A stretch of 64,000 nt of DNA, taken from positions 4,068,501 to 4,132,500 of the forward strand of contig OY727103.1 in the NCBI GenBank assembly GCA_963402885.1. Reading direction: 5' to 3'. The stretch comes from Antedon bifida (Eukaryota > Echinodermata > Crinoidea > Comatulida > Antedonidae). Under the pieces are notes generated by a model. The model saw only the letters and a list, made by a program, of their open reading frames with translations. It did not search any database and was not told the origin of the DNA. Positions 12,379-22,794 of this stretch are shown here, piece by piece; position 1 is the stretch's first letter, and each line of letters opens with the position of its first letter. The translations under genes and the position numbers were made by a program.

Positions 12379-15300
12379 ATGTAGACTTGCTGTTAAGGTT
12401 GACCTCTAACTTCTTGGTGTAGACTTGCTGTTAAGGTTGACCTCTAACTTCTTGGTGTAGACTTGCTGTTGAGTTTGACGTCAATCGTCTTGATGTAGAC
12501 TTGCTGTTAAGTTTGACGTCAATCGTCTTGGTGTAGACTTGCTGTTAAGGTTGACGTCAATCTTGGTGTAGACTTGCTGTTAAGGTTGATATCAATTGTC
12601 TTGGTGTAGACTTGCTGTTAAGGTTGATGTCAATCGTCTTGGTGTAGACTTGCTGTTAAGGTTGACGTCAATCGTCTTGGTGTAGACTTGCTGTTAAGGT
12701 TGACCTCTAACTTCTTGGTGTAGACTTGCTGTTGAGTTTGACGTCAATCGTCTTGGTGTAGACTTGCTGTTAAGTTTGATGTCAATCGTCTTGGTGTAGA
12801 CTTGCTGTCAAGGTTGACGTCAATCTTGGTGTAGACTTGCTGTTAAGGTTGACATCAATTGTCTTGGTGTAGACTTGCTGTTAAGGTTGACGTCAATCGT
12901 CTTGGTGTAGACTTGCTGTTAAGGTTGACGTCAATTGTCTTGGTGTAGACTTGCTGTTAAGGTTGACATCAATTGTCTTGGTGTAGACTTGCTGTTAAGG
13001 TTGACGTCAATCGTCTTGGTGTAGACTTGCTGTTATGGTTGACATCATTCGTCTTCATGTAGACTTGCCGTTAAGATTGACACCTTCCATCAATATACCT
13101 TCATAGGAGCAAGATCTGAAAAGAGTAATTGAGAAGTTAAATAGTTATTCATATGTTGATACAATTAATTTAATTAATCACAATTCGTCTTGGTGTAGAC
13201 TTGCTGTTAAGGTTGACATCTATCATCTTGGTGTAGACTTGGTGTTAAAGTTGACATCAATATTCTTGTTGTAGACTTGCTGTAGAGGTTGACATAAATC
13301 GTCTTGGTGTAGACTTGCTGTTAAGGTTGACTTCATGAATCTTTTCAGTGTAGACTTGCTGTTAAGGTTGTTGTCAATCACCTTGATGTAGACTTGCTGT
13401 TAGGCTTGACATAAATATTCTTCATGTAGACATTCTGTTTAGGTTGACATCATTCGTCTTCATATGGAATTGATGTTATGTGTGATGTAAAACATTTTGT
13501 ATGATTTTGAAATAGGAGGGATGGGATGAGGTCTTAAAAACTGAGTTGACATCACTTGTCTTCAGCTAGACTTGCTGTAAAGAGATTGAAGAATTGAACA
13601 GTACATCAGAGAAAGCAATTAAAAAAGGTCAAGTTTTTAAAAAAGACAAGAGAGTCAGTGCTATTGCTAAAGCAAGAATGTTGTGCTAAAGCATAACAAA
13701 CTTTGAAAAAAGCAACTGGATGGACATGTTGCACACTAAGGACCATTTGGAAGAGGGAAAGGACAGGGTTTAAAAATGGTGAAATTAAGTGCTGAACCAA
13801 AGTCAACCTTCGTCTTGGTGTATATATACTTGTTGTTAAGGTTGACAGGCTTCCAATGGCTGGGTCAGACTTCCAATGGCTGCGTCAGACTTCCAATGGC
13901 TGTGTCAGACTTCCAATGGCTTTGTCAGACTTCCAATGGCTTTGTCAGACATCCCATGGCTGTGTCAGACTTCCAATGGCTTTGTCAGACTCCCAATGGC
14001 TTTGTCAGACACCCAATGGCTTTTTCAGACTTCCCATGGCTGGGTAAGACTTCCCATGGCTGTGTCAGACTTCCAATGGCTTTGTCAGACTCCCAATGGC
14101 TGTGTCAGACTTCCAATGGCTGTGTCAGACTTCCCATGGCTGTGTCAGACTTCCAATGGCTTTGTCAGACTTCCAATGGCTTTGTCAGACTTCCAATGGC
14201 TGTGTCAGACTTCCAACGGCTGTGTCAGGCTTCCAACGGCTGGGTCAGACTTCCATGGGCTAAAACTTACAGTAAAAAAAGTTTGTAGGCAAAGAAGGCA
14301 GCAAACAGTAAATTTGTGAATTAAATTAAGAAATAGACAAAAGATATATTTGCATTTTATTTTGTGCAAGGAGACTGTAGAAACCTGTGACTCATCTTTT
14401 GAACATCAGAGAGACAAAATAGTCAGTGCTGTTGCAAAATTAAGAATGCTTCGCTAAAGCACAAACTCTGAAAAAAGCAGCTGCATGGAAACGTTACACA
14501 ATAAGGACGATTTTGAAATAAAGGGGAGGAGACAGGGCTTAAAAATTCTGAAATTAAGTGCTGAATGAAATGCAAGTGTCCTATCTTTTGCATTGTAATT
14601 TCCAAATTGCTGTGCAGGTTGACATCAATCATCATGATGTAGACTTGCCGTTAAGATTGACGTCAGTCATCTTGATGTAGACTTGCTGTTAAGATTGATG
14701 TTTATCTTCTTGGTGTAGACTTGCTGTTAAGATTGACATCAATCATCTTGATGTAGACTTGCTGTTAAGGTTGACATCAATCACCTTGATGTAGACTTGC
14801 CGTTAAGATTGACGTTTATCTTCTTGGTGTAGACTTGCTGTTAAGGTTGACATCAATCATCATGATGTAGACTTGCAGTTAAGATTGACGTCAATCATCT
14901 TGATGTAGACTTGCTGTTAAGATTGATGTTTATCTTCTTGGTGTAGACTTGCTGTTAAGGTTGACATCAATCGTCTTGGTGTAGACTTGCTGTTAAGATT
15001 GACATCAATCATCTTGGTGTAGACTTTCTGTTAAGGTTGATGTCAATCATCTTGATGTAGACTTGCTGTTAAGGATTCAATTGCGTTGATATACATAGAC
15101 TTGCTGCAAGGAGACTGAAGAAACCTGTGACTCATCTTTTGAACATCAGAGAATACGAAAAAAATAAGACAAAATAGTCAGTGCTGTTGCAAAATTAAGA
15201 ATGCTTCGCTAAAGCACAAACTCTGAAAAAATCAGCTGCATGGAAACGTTACACAATAAGGACGATTTTGAAATAAAGGGGAGTGGACAGGCCTTAAAAA

Positions 15301-15400
15301 TTCTGAAATTAAGTGCTGAATGTAACACAAGTGTCCTATCTTTTGCATTGTAATTTGCAAAATTGCTGTGCAGGTTGACATCATCGTGTTGATGTAGACT
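12379..15400. repeat. 3,089-bp super-unit, copy 3 (end diverges)
   Basis: Third copy. It matches copy 2 to about 15,395, then departs: GATGTAGACTTGCCGTTAAG replaces GATGTAGACTTGCTGTTAAG and additional 38-bp units follow. It thus marks the right end of the super-unit array. One A-for-T change is visible in the AAAAAATAAGAC stretch near 15,160. Confidence 0.88.
13850..14259. repeat. 20-bp minisatellite, array 3
   Basis: Copy of the 20-bp array in super-unit 3, apparently identical in variant order to array 1. The equal repeat number in three copies is notable, because minisatellites usually change length quickly. Confidence 0.92.
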
Positions 15401-16979
15401 TGCCGTTAAGATTGACGTCAATCATCTTGATGTAGACTTGCTGTTAAGATTGATGTTTATCTTCTTGGTGTAGACTTGCTGTTAAGATTGACATCAATCA
15501 TCTTGATGTAGACTTGCTGTTAAGGTTGACATCAATCATCTTGATGTAGACTTGCCGTTAAGATTGACGTTTATCTTCTTGGTGTAGACTTGCTGTTAAG
15601 GTTGACATCATTCATCATGATGTAGACTTGTAGTTAAGATTGACGTCAATCATCTTGATGTAGACTTGCTGTTAAGATTGACGTCAATCATCATGATGTA
15701 GACTTGCAGTTAAGATTGACGTCAATCATCTTGATGTAGACTTGCTGTTAAGATTGATGTTTATCTTCTTGGTGTAGACTTGCTGTTAAGATTGACATCA
15801 ATCATCTTGGTGTAGACTTGCTGTTAAAGTTGATGTCTAACTTCTTGGTGTAGACTTGCTGTTAAGGTTGACATCAATCGTCTTGGTGTAGACTTGCTGT
15901 TAAGATTGACATCAATCATCTTGGTGTAGACTTTCTGTTAAGGTTGATGTCAATCATCTTGATGTAGACTTGCTGTTAAGGATTCAATTGCGTTGATATA
16001 CATAGACTTGCTGCAAGGACACTGAAGAAACCTGTGACTCATCTTTTGAACATCAGAGAATAAGAAAAAAATAAGACAAAATAGTCAGTGCTGTTGCAAA
16101 ATTAAGAATGCTTCGCTAAAGCACAAACTCTGAAAAAAGCAGCTGCATGGAAACGATGCACAATAAGGACGATTTTGAAATAAAGGGGAGGGAACAGGGC
16201 TTAAAAATTCTGAAATTAAGTGCTGAATGTAATGCAAGTGTCCTATCTTTTGTATTGTAATTTCCAAATTGCTGTGCAGGTTGACGTCATCGTGGTGATG
16301 TAGACTTGCCGTTAAGATTGACGTCAATCATCTTGATGTAGACTTGCCGTTAAGATTGACGTCAATCGTCTTGGTGTAGACTTGCTGTTAAGATTGACAT
16401 CAATCATCTTGGTGTAGATTGCTGTTAAAGTTGCCGTCTAACTTCTTGGTGTAGACTTGCTGTTAATTAAGATTGATGTTTATCTTCTTGGTGTAGACTT
16501 GCTGTTAAGATTGACATCAATCATCTTGGTGTAGACTTGATGTTAAGATTGACATCAATCATCTTGGTGTAGACTTGCTGTTGAAGTTGACGTCAATCGT
16601 CTTGGTGTAGACTTGCTGTTAAGATTGACATCAATCATCTTGGTGTAGACTTTCTATTAAGGTTGATGTCAATCATCTTGATGTAGACTTGCTGTTAAGG
16701 TTGACGTCAATTGCATTGATATACATAGACTTGCTGCAAGGAGACTGAAGAAACCTGTGACTCATCTTTTGAACATCAGAGAATAAGAAAAAAATAAGAC
16801 AAAATAGTCAGTGCTGTTGCAAAATTAAGAATGCTTCGCTAAAGCACAAACTCTGGAAAAAGCAGCTTCATGGAAACGATGCACAATAAGGACGATTTTG
16901 AAATAAAGGTGAGGGGACAGGGCTTAAAAATTCTGAAATTAAGTGCTGAATGTAACACAAGTGTCCTATCTTTTGCATT

Positions 16980-17940
16980 GTAATTTGCAAAATTGCTGTG
17001 CAGGTTGACGTCAATCATCTTGATGTAGACTTGCTGTTAAGGTTGACGTCAATTGCGTTGATGTACATAGACTTGCTGCAAGGAGACTGAAGAAACCTGT
17101 GACTCATCTTTTGAACATCAGAGAATAAGAAAACAATAAGAAAAATTAGTCAGTGCTGTTGCAAAATTAAGAATGCTTCGCTAAAGCACAAACTCTGGAA
17201 AAAGCAGCTTCATGGAAATGTTGTACACTAAGGAGGATTTGAAAATAAATGGAGGGGACAGGGCTAAAATATTCTGAAAGTTCTGAATGTAACGAAAGTT
17301 TCCTATCTTTTGTATTGTAATTTCCAAAATTGCTGTGCAGGTTAACATCGTCGTCATGTAAACTTGCTGTTAGGGTTGACATCAATCGTCTTGGTGTAGA
17401 CTTGCTGTTAAGGTTGATGTCAATATTCTTCATGTAGACTTTCTGTTTAGTTGACATCATTCGTCTTCATCTGAAATTGATGTTATGTGTGACGTAAACA
17501 AAATTTGTAAGATTTAGAAATAGGTGGGATGGGATGAGGACTTAAAAATGGTGGAATTAAGACTGAATGTAACCTAAATTAAATGTCATATTTTGCATTG
17601 CAATTTGACATCTATCTTCTTCATGTAGACTTTAAGTTGACATCACTGTTTTCATGTAGACTTGCTGTAAAGAGATTGAAGAAACCTAGACCCACCATTT
17701 TACAGTACATCAGAGAAAACAATTAAAAGAGGTCTAATTTTTTTAAAAGACAAGATAGTCATTTGCTATTACAAAAGTAAGATTGTTACACTAAAGCATG
17801 ACAAACTTTGAAAAAAGCAACTGGCTGGAAATGTTGCACACTAAGGACGATTTGGAAGGGGGAAGGGACAGGGTTTAAAGATGGTGAAATTATGTGCTCA
17901 ACATAAATCGTCTACGGTTGGTGTAGACTTGCTGTTAAAG
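16980..17940. repeat. ~0.95-kb duplicated segment, left copy
   Basis: This stretch runs from a type B spacer end, through a further spacer with AACATCGTCGTCATGTAAAC, to a type A spacer ending CTCAACATAAATCGTC. It is repeated at about 19,705-20,640 with a few percent divergence. The 2.7 kb between the copies is also satellite, so this is a second, older large duplication inside the array. Confidence 0.82.
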
Positions 17941-19704
17941 TTGACGTCTAACTTCTTGGTGTAGACTTGCTGTTAAGGTTGACCTCAATCGTCTTGGTGA
18001 AGACTTGCTGTTAAGGTTGATGTCAATCTTCTTGGTGTAGACTTGCTGTTAAGGTTGATGTCAATCTTCTTAATGTAGACTTGCTGTTAAGGTTGATGTC
18101 AATTGTCTTGGTGAAGACTTGCTGTTAAGGTTGATGTCAATCTTCTTGGTGTAGACTTGCTGTTAAGGTTGACGTCTAACTTCTTGGTGTAGACTTGCTG
18201 TTAAATGTTGATATCAATCTTCTTGGTGTAGACTTGCTGTTAAGGTTGACGTCAATCGTCTTCATGTAGACTTGCCGTTAAGATTGACACCTTCCATCAA
18301 TATGCCTTCATAGGAGCAAGATCTGAAAAGAGTAATTGACAAGTTAAATAGTTATGCATATGTTGATACAATTAATTTAATTAATCACAATTCGTCTTGG
18401 TGTAGACTTGCTATTAAGGTTGACATCTATCATCTTGGTGTAGATTTGCTGTTAAGGTTGACATCTATCATCTTGGTATAGACTTGGTGTTAAAGTTGAC
18501 GTCAATGTTTTTGATGTAGACTTGCTTTTGAGGTTGACATCTATTGTCTTGGTGTAGATTTGCTGTTAAGGTTGACATCTATCATCTTGGTGTAGACTTG
18601 GTGTTAAAGTTGACATCAATATTCTTGTTGTAGACTTGCTGTTGAGGTTGACATCAATTGTCTTGGTGTAGACTTGCTGTTAAGGTTGACGTCATGAATC
18701 ATCTCAGTGTAAACTTGCTGTTAAGGTTGATGTCAACCATCTTGATGTAGCCTTGCTGTTAAGGTTAACGTAAATATTCTTCATGTAGACTTTCTGTTTA
18801 GTGTGACATCATTCGTCTTCATGTGGAATTGATGTTATGTGTGATGTAAAACATTTTGTACGATTTTGAAATAGGAGGGATGGGATGAGGATTTAAAAAT
18901 GGTGGAATTAAGTACTGAATATAGACTTCAAGTTGACATTACTTCAGGTAGACTTGCAGTAAAGAGATTGAAGAATTGAACAGTACATCAGAGAAAGCAA
19001 TTAAAAGAGGTCAAGTTTTTAAAAAAGACAAGAGAGTCAGTGCTTTTGCAAAAGCAAGAATGTTGAGCTAAAGCATAACAAACTTTGAAAAAAGCAACTG
19101 GATGGAAATGTTGCACATTACAAGGACGATTTGGAAGGGGGAAGGGACAGGGTTTAAAAAAGGTGAAATTAAGTGCTGAACATAACCAAAGTTTGACGTC
19201 AATTGTCTTGGTGTAGACTTGCTGTTAAGGTTGACGTCAATCTTCTTGGTGTAGACTGGCTGTTAAGGTTGACGTCAATCGTCTTGGTGTAGACTTGCTG
19301 TTAAGGTTGACGTCAATCTTCTTGGTGTAGACTGGCTGTTAAGGTTGACGTCAATCTTCTTGGTGTAGACTGGCTGTTAAGGTTGACGTCTAACTTCTTG
19401 ATGTAGACTTGCTGTTACGGTTGATGTCAATTGCGTTGATATACATAGACTTGCCGCAAGGAGACTGAAGAAACCTGTGACTCATCTTTTGAACATCAGA
19501 GAAAAAGAAAACAATAAGAAAAAATAGTTAGTGCTGTTGCAAAATTAAGAATGCTTCGCTAAAGCACAAACTCTGGAAAAAGCAGCTGCATTGAAACGAT
19601 GCACAATAAGGACGATTTTGAAATAAAGGTGAGGGGACAGGGCTTAAAAATTCTGAAAGTAAGTGCTGAATGTAACACGTACAAGTGTCCTATCTTTTGC
19701 ATTG

Positions 19705-20640
19705 TAATTTGCAAAATTGCTGTGCAGGTTGACGTCAATCATCTTGATGTAGACTTGCTGTTAAGGTTGACGTCAATTGCGTTGATGTACATAGACTTGC
19801 TGCAAGGAGACTGAAGAAACCTGTGACTCATCTTTTGAACATCAGAGAATAAGAAAACAATAAGAAAAATTAGTCAGTGCTGTTGCAAAATTAAGAATGC
19901 TTCGCTAAAGCACAAACTCTGGAAAAAGCAGCTTCATGGAAATGTTGTACACTAAGGAGGATTTGGAAATAAATGGAGGGGACAGGGCTAAAATATTCTG
20001 AAAGTTCTGAATGTAACGAAAGTTTCCTATCTTTTGTATTGTAATTTCCAAAATTGCTGTGCAGGTTAACATCATCGTCATGTAAACTTGCTGTTAGGGT
20101 TGACATCAATCGTCTTGGTGTAGACTTGCTGTTGAGGTTGATGTCAAAATTCTTCATGTAGACTTTCTGTTTAGTTGACATCATTCGTCTTCATCTGAAA
20201 TTGATGACGTAAACAAAATGTGTACGATTTAGAAATAGGAGGGATGGGATGAGGACTTAAAAATGGTGGAATTAAGACTGAATGTAACCTAAATTAAATG
20301 TCATATTTTGCATTGCAATTTGACATCTATCTTCTTCATGTAGACTTTAAGTTGACATCACTGTTTTCATGTAGACTTGCTGTAAAGAGATTGAAGAAAC
20401 CTAGACTCACCATTTTACAGTACATCAGAGAAAACAATTAAAAGAGGTCTAATTTTTTAAAAAGACAAGATAGTCATTTGCTATTACAAAAGTAAGATTA
20501 TTGCATTAAAGCATGACAAACTTTGAAAAAAGCAACTGGCTGGAAATGTTGCACACTAAGGACGATTTGGAAGGGGGAAGGGACAGGGTTTAAAGATGGT
20601 GAAATTATGTGCTCAACATAAATCGTCTACTGTTGGTGTA
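19705..20640. repeat. ~0.95-kb duplicated segment, right copy
   Basis: Right copy of the segment at 16,980. Differences include loss of TTATGTG near 20,205 (TTGATGACGTAAAC against TTGATGTTATGTGTGACGTA on the left) and AACATCATCGTC for AACATCGTCGTC. Divergence is clearly higher than among the 3,089-bp super-units. Confidence 0.82.
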
Positions 20641-21289
20641 GACTTGCAGTTAAAGTTGACGTCTAACTTCTTGGTGTAGACTTGCTGTTAAGGTTGACGT
20701 CAATCTTCTTGGTGTAGACTTTCTGTTAAGTTTGACGTCAATCGTCTTGGTGTAGACTTGCTGTTAAGGTTGACGTCAATCGTCTTGGTGTAGACTTGCT
20801 GTTAAGGTTGACGTCAATCGTCTTGGTGTAGACTTGCTGTTAAGGTTGACGTCAATCGTCTTGGTGTAGACCTGTTAAGGCTGACGTCAATCTTCTTGAT
20901 GTAGACTTGTTAGGTTGATGTGAATCATCTTGGTGTAGACTTGCTGTTAAGGTTGACGTCAATCGTCTTGGTGTAGATTTGCTTTCAAGGTTGACGTCAA
21001 TCGTATTGGTGTAGACTTGCTTTCAAGGTTGATGTCAATCGTCTTGGTGTAGACTTGCTGTTAAGGTTGATGTCAATCGTCTTGGTGTAGACTTACTGTT
21101 AAGGCTGACGTCAATCTTCTTGATGTAGACTTGTTAGGTTGATGTGAATCATCTTGGTGTAGACTTGCTGCAAGGAGACTGAAGAAACCTAGATCCATCA
21201 TTTGTACATCAGACACAGCAAACGAGGGCAAAAAAAAAAAAAGAGAGAAAGACCGAGACAAAATATGAATCAGCTGCATGTTTACCATT

Positions 21290-22380
21290 AGACCATACCA
21301 GTCAGCAAACTTGATACAGAAACAATATCATGAACCATCATTTTTAGTATCCAAAAAATGCAGAGAAAACTGCAATCTACATCGCAAAATTTAAAATGGA
21401 ATATGGATGAGATATAAAGGAAACTGAAAGACATAAAGAGTACATTATAACAAAAATAACTGAAAAGAAACTTCCATTGAGCAATCTGATAAACTGCAAG
21501 ATAAAATATATCAATTTGTTATTAAAATAATTTAGGTATTATTTAATACGTAACTTTATTGATAGCATCATTTATCCATACCAAAAAGTCTTAGTAGATA
21601 TAGCTCTATATCTATTAGCCTTATAAGTTATCGCCTTAATAGATATAGCCCTATTACCTATTAAGCACCTACTAATAAGTAGATTTTAGGTAGATTTTAG
21701 ATAGTTCCTAATAGGTTTTACCTCATTAGCATAAACTCCTACTAATTAGTAGTAGATAGATTTTTCACTATTTTTAATCTGTGAGTAACACAGTTGTATA
21801 CATCTATCTATTGTCTACTTATAATAGCTATACAATGGGCTATCAGCAACCTATTAGATAGAATAGAATAGACATAAACAAACTGATAATAGCCAGTAAC
21901 TGTTAATAAACTATCTGTTTTATACAATAGATAGATATGGACTCAAATAGCTGTCATATCTATCTACTGTCTACTTATTATAGCTATACAAAGGCTACCA
22001 AACCTATCAATAGACTATAAACAAAATGATAATAGCCAGTCAAATATTAATCAACTATCTATTTTATATAGCTGGGAAGTAGTCATTCCATCATTGAGTT
22101 AAAATCCTTAGTAGGCGAGATAAAAAGGTCTACTAAAAAACTATTTGGGCTACGAAAAATAGAGCTATTTCTACTTAAGCCTACTTAAATCTACTAATTT
22201 TTTTTGCTATTTAGCTCTCCTATTTTAGCTTATATATACACAAAAATGTGTTAGTGAACATTTGTCTGCATTAACTATGGCTGTAATAAAATTCTCATAA
22301 CATCTGAAGAAAGCTGTATACCTATAAATTTAGAAGCAGAAAAAAGTAAATAAACAAAATAAATGAAAGAAAATAAAGCA
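21290..22380. repeat. AT-rich region with a degenerate ~150-bp tandem duplication
   Basis: No gene is seen. From 21,580 to 22,230 the sequence is dominated by variants of CTATTAG, TAGATAG and CTACTTA. A pair of related blocks starts at TGTCTACTTATAATAGCTAT (about 21,811) and TGTCTACTTATTATAGCTAT (about 21,967). Both run through GATAATAGCCAGT to an AACTATCT(G/A)TTTTATA end, so the period is about 150 bp. Confidence 0.7.
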
Positions 22381-22399
22381 GATTAATTTGTGACGGGTT

Positions 22400-22655
22400 T
22401 GAGCAAGCGCGACCGGCTTTCAGTGACCGAGTCCGGCTTCAGTTGACTCCGTCCGGTTAAGTTCCCACGAATGTTTGGCTTTTAGCGACTGCTTCCAGCA
22501 TTCAGCGACTGCGTCCGACTTTCAGTGAATGTGTTTGGTTTTCAGCGACCGCTTCCGGCTTTCCGCGACTGTGTCTGGCTTCCAGCAAATGTATTTGGTT
22601 TTCAGCGACCGCTTCCGGCTTTCAGCGACTGTGTCCGGCTTCCAATGACTGTACA
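22400..22655. repeat. Degenerate ~20-bp array, CG-containing
   Basis: A patchwork of units such as TTTCAGCGACCGCTTCCGGC, TTTCCGCGACTGTGTCTGGC and TTCCAATGACTGT. The units resemble a diverged version of the 20-bp TTCCAATGGCTGTGTCAGAC repeats at 7.7, 10.8 and 13.9 kb. As there, the array is followed directly by the GGGCAGCA(A)(A/G)CAGTAAAT module. It is unusually rich in CpG for this AT-rich region. Confidence 0.75.
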
Positions 22656-22740
22656 GAAAAAAATGTAGAAAGGTAAAGAGGGCAGCAAGCAGTAAATAAG
22701 TGAATCAATATAAAACATAACCAACAAACACTATTTTATT
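22655..22740. repeat. GGCAGCAAACAGTAAAT module, single copy
   Basis: AAAGAGGGCAGCAAGCAGTA and the following AAATAAGTGAATCAAT match the sequence after the 20-bp arrays at about 8,100, 11,190 and 14,280, and also the sequence after the 46-bp satellite at about 25,370. The same module thus borders three otherwise different arrays. Confidence 0.7.
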
Positions 22741-22794
22741 TTTTAAATGTTTAAATAAAAAAAATTATAAAAATATTTGTATTTTATGAAATAA

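Larger units (their letters stand above)
2410..21290. repeat. Composite satellite: 38-bp unit plus ~230-260-bp spacer
   Basis: Nearly 19 kb is built from two interleaved components. The first is a 38-bp unit, in consensus TTGACGTCAATCGTCTTGG followed by TGTAGACTTGCTGTTAAGG, in runs of 2 to about 20. The second is a spacer of about 230-260 bp running from GAGATTGAAGAAACC to ATTAAGTGCTGAA. I count about 24 spacers, starting near 2,620, 3,507, 4,037, 4,677, 5,094, 5,835, 7,402, 8,192, 8,928 and so on to 20,385, with a fragment at 21,170. Spacers fall into two subtypes: type A (AAAGCAAGAATGTTGTGC) and type B (AAATTAAGAATGCTTCGC). Many 38-bp units carry the palindrome TGACGTCA. No credible gene lies here. 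Confidence 0.95.

Noticed and set aside
7599..14319. Open frames of 63-170 codons over the 20-bp arrays (repeating FQWLCQTSNG-like peptides)
   Set aside because: The unit has no stop in several frames and its length is not a multiple of three, so overlapping frames open automatically. No splice structure, no domain, and the same peptide arises in shifted frames.
3530..20184. Minus-strand frames recurring in spacers (VQHLISPFLNPV- and IQHLISEFLSPV-type peptides)
   Set aside because: They look conserved because the DNA spacer is conserved. Subtypes A and B shift frame relative to each other after about 16 residues, and indels are not multiples of three, so there is no sign of protein-level selection.
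2618..21290. Ribosomal or other RNA gene in the repeated spacer
   Set aside because: The spacer lacks recognisable rRNA, tRNA or snRNA sequence motifs; the rDNA comparison is only about layout.
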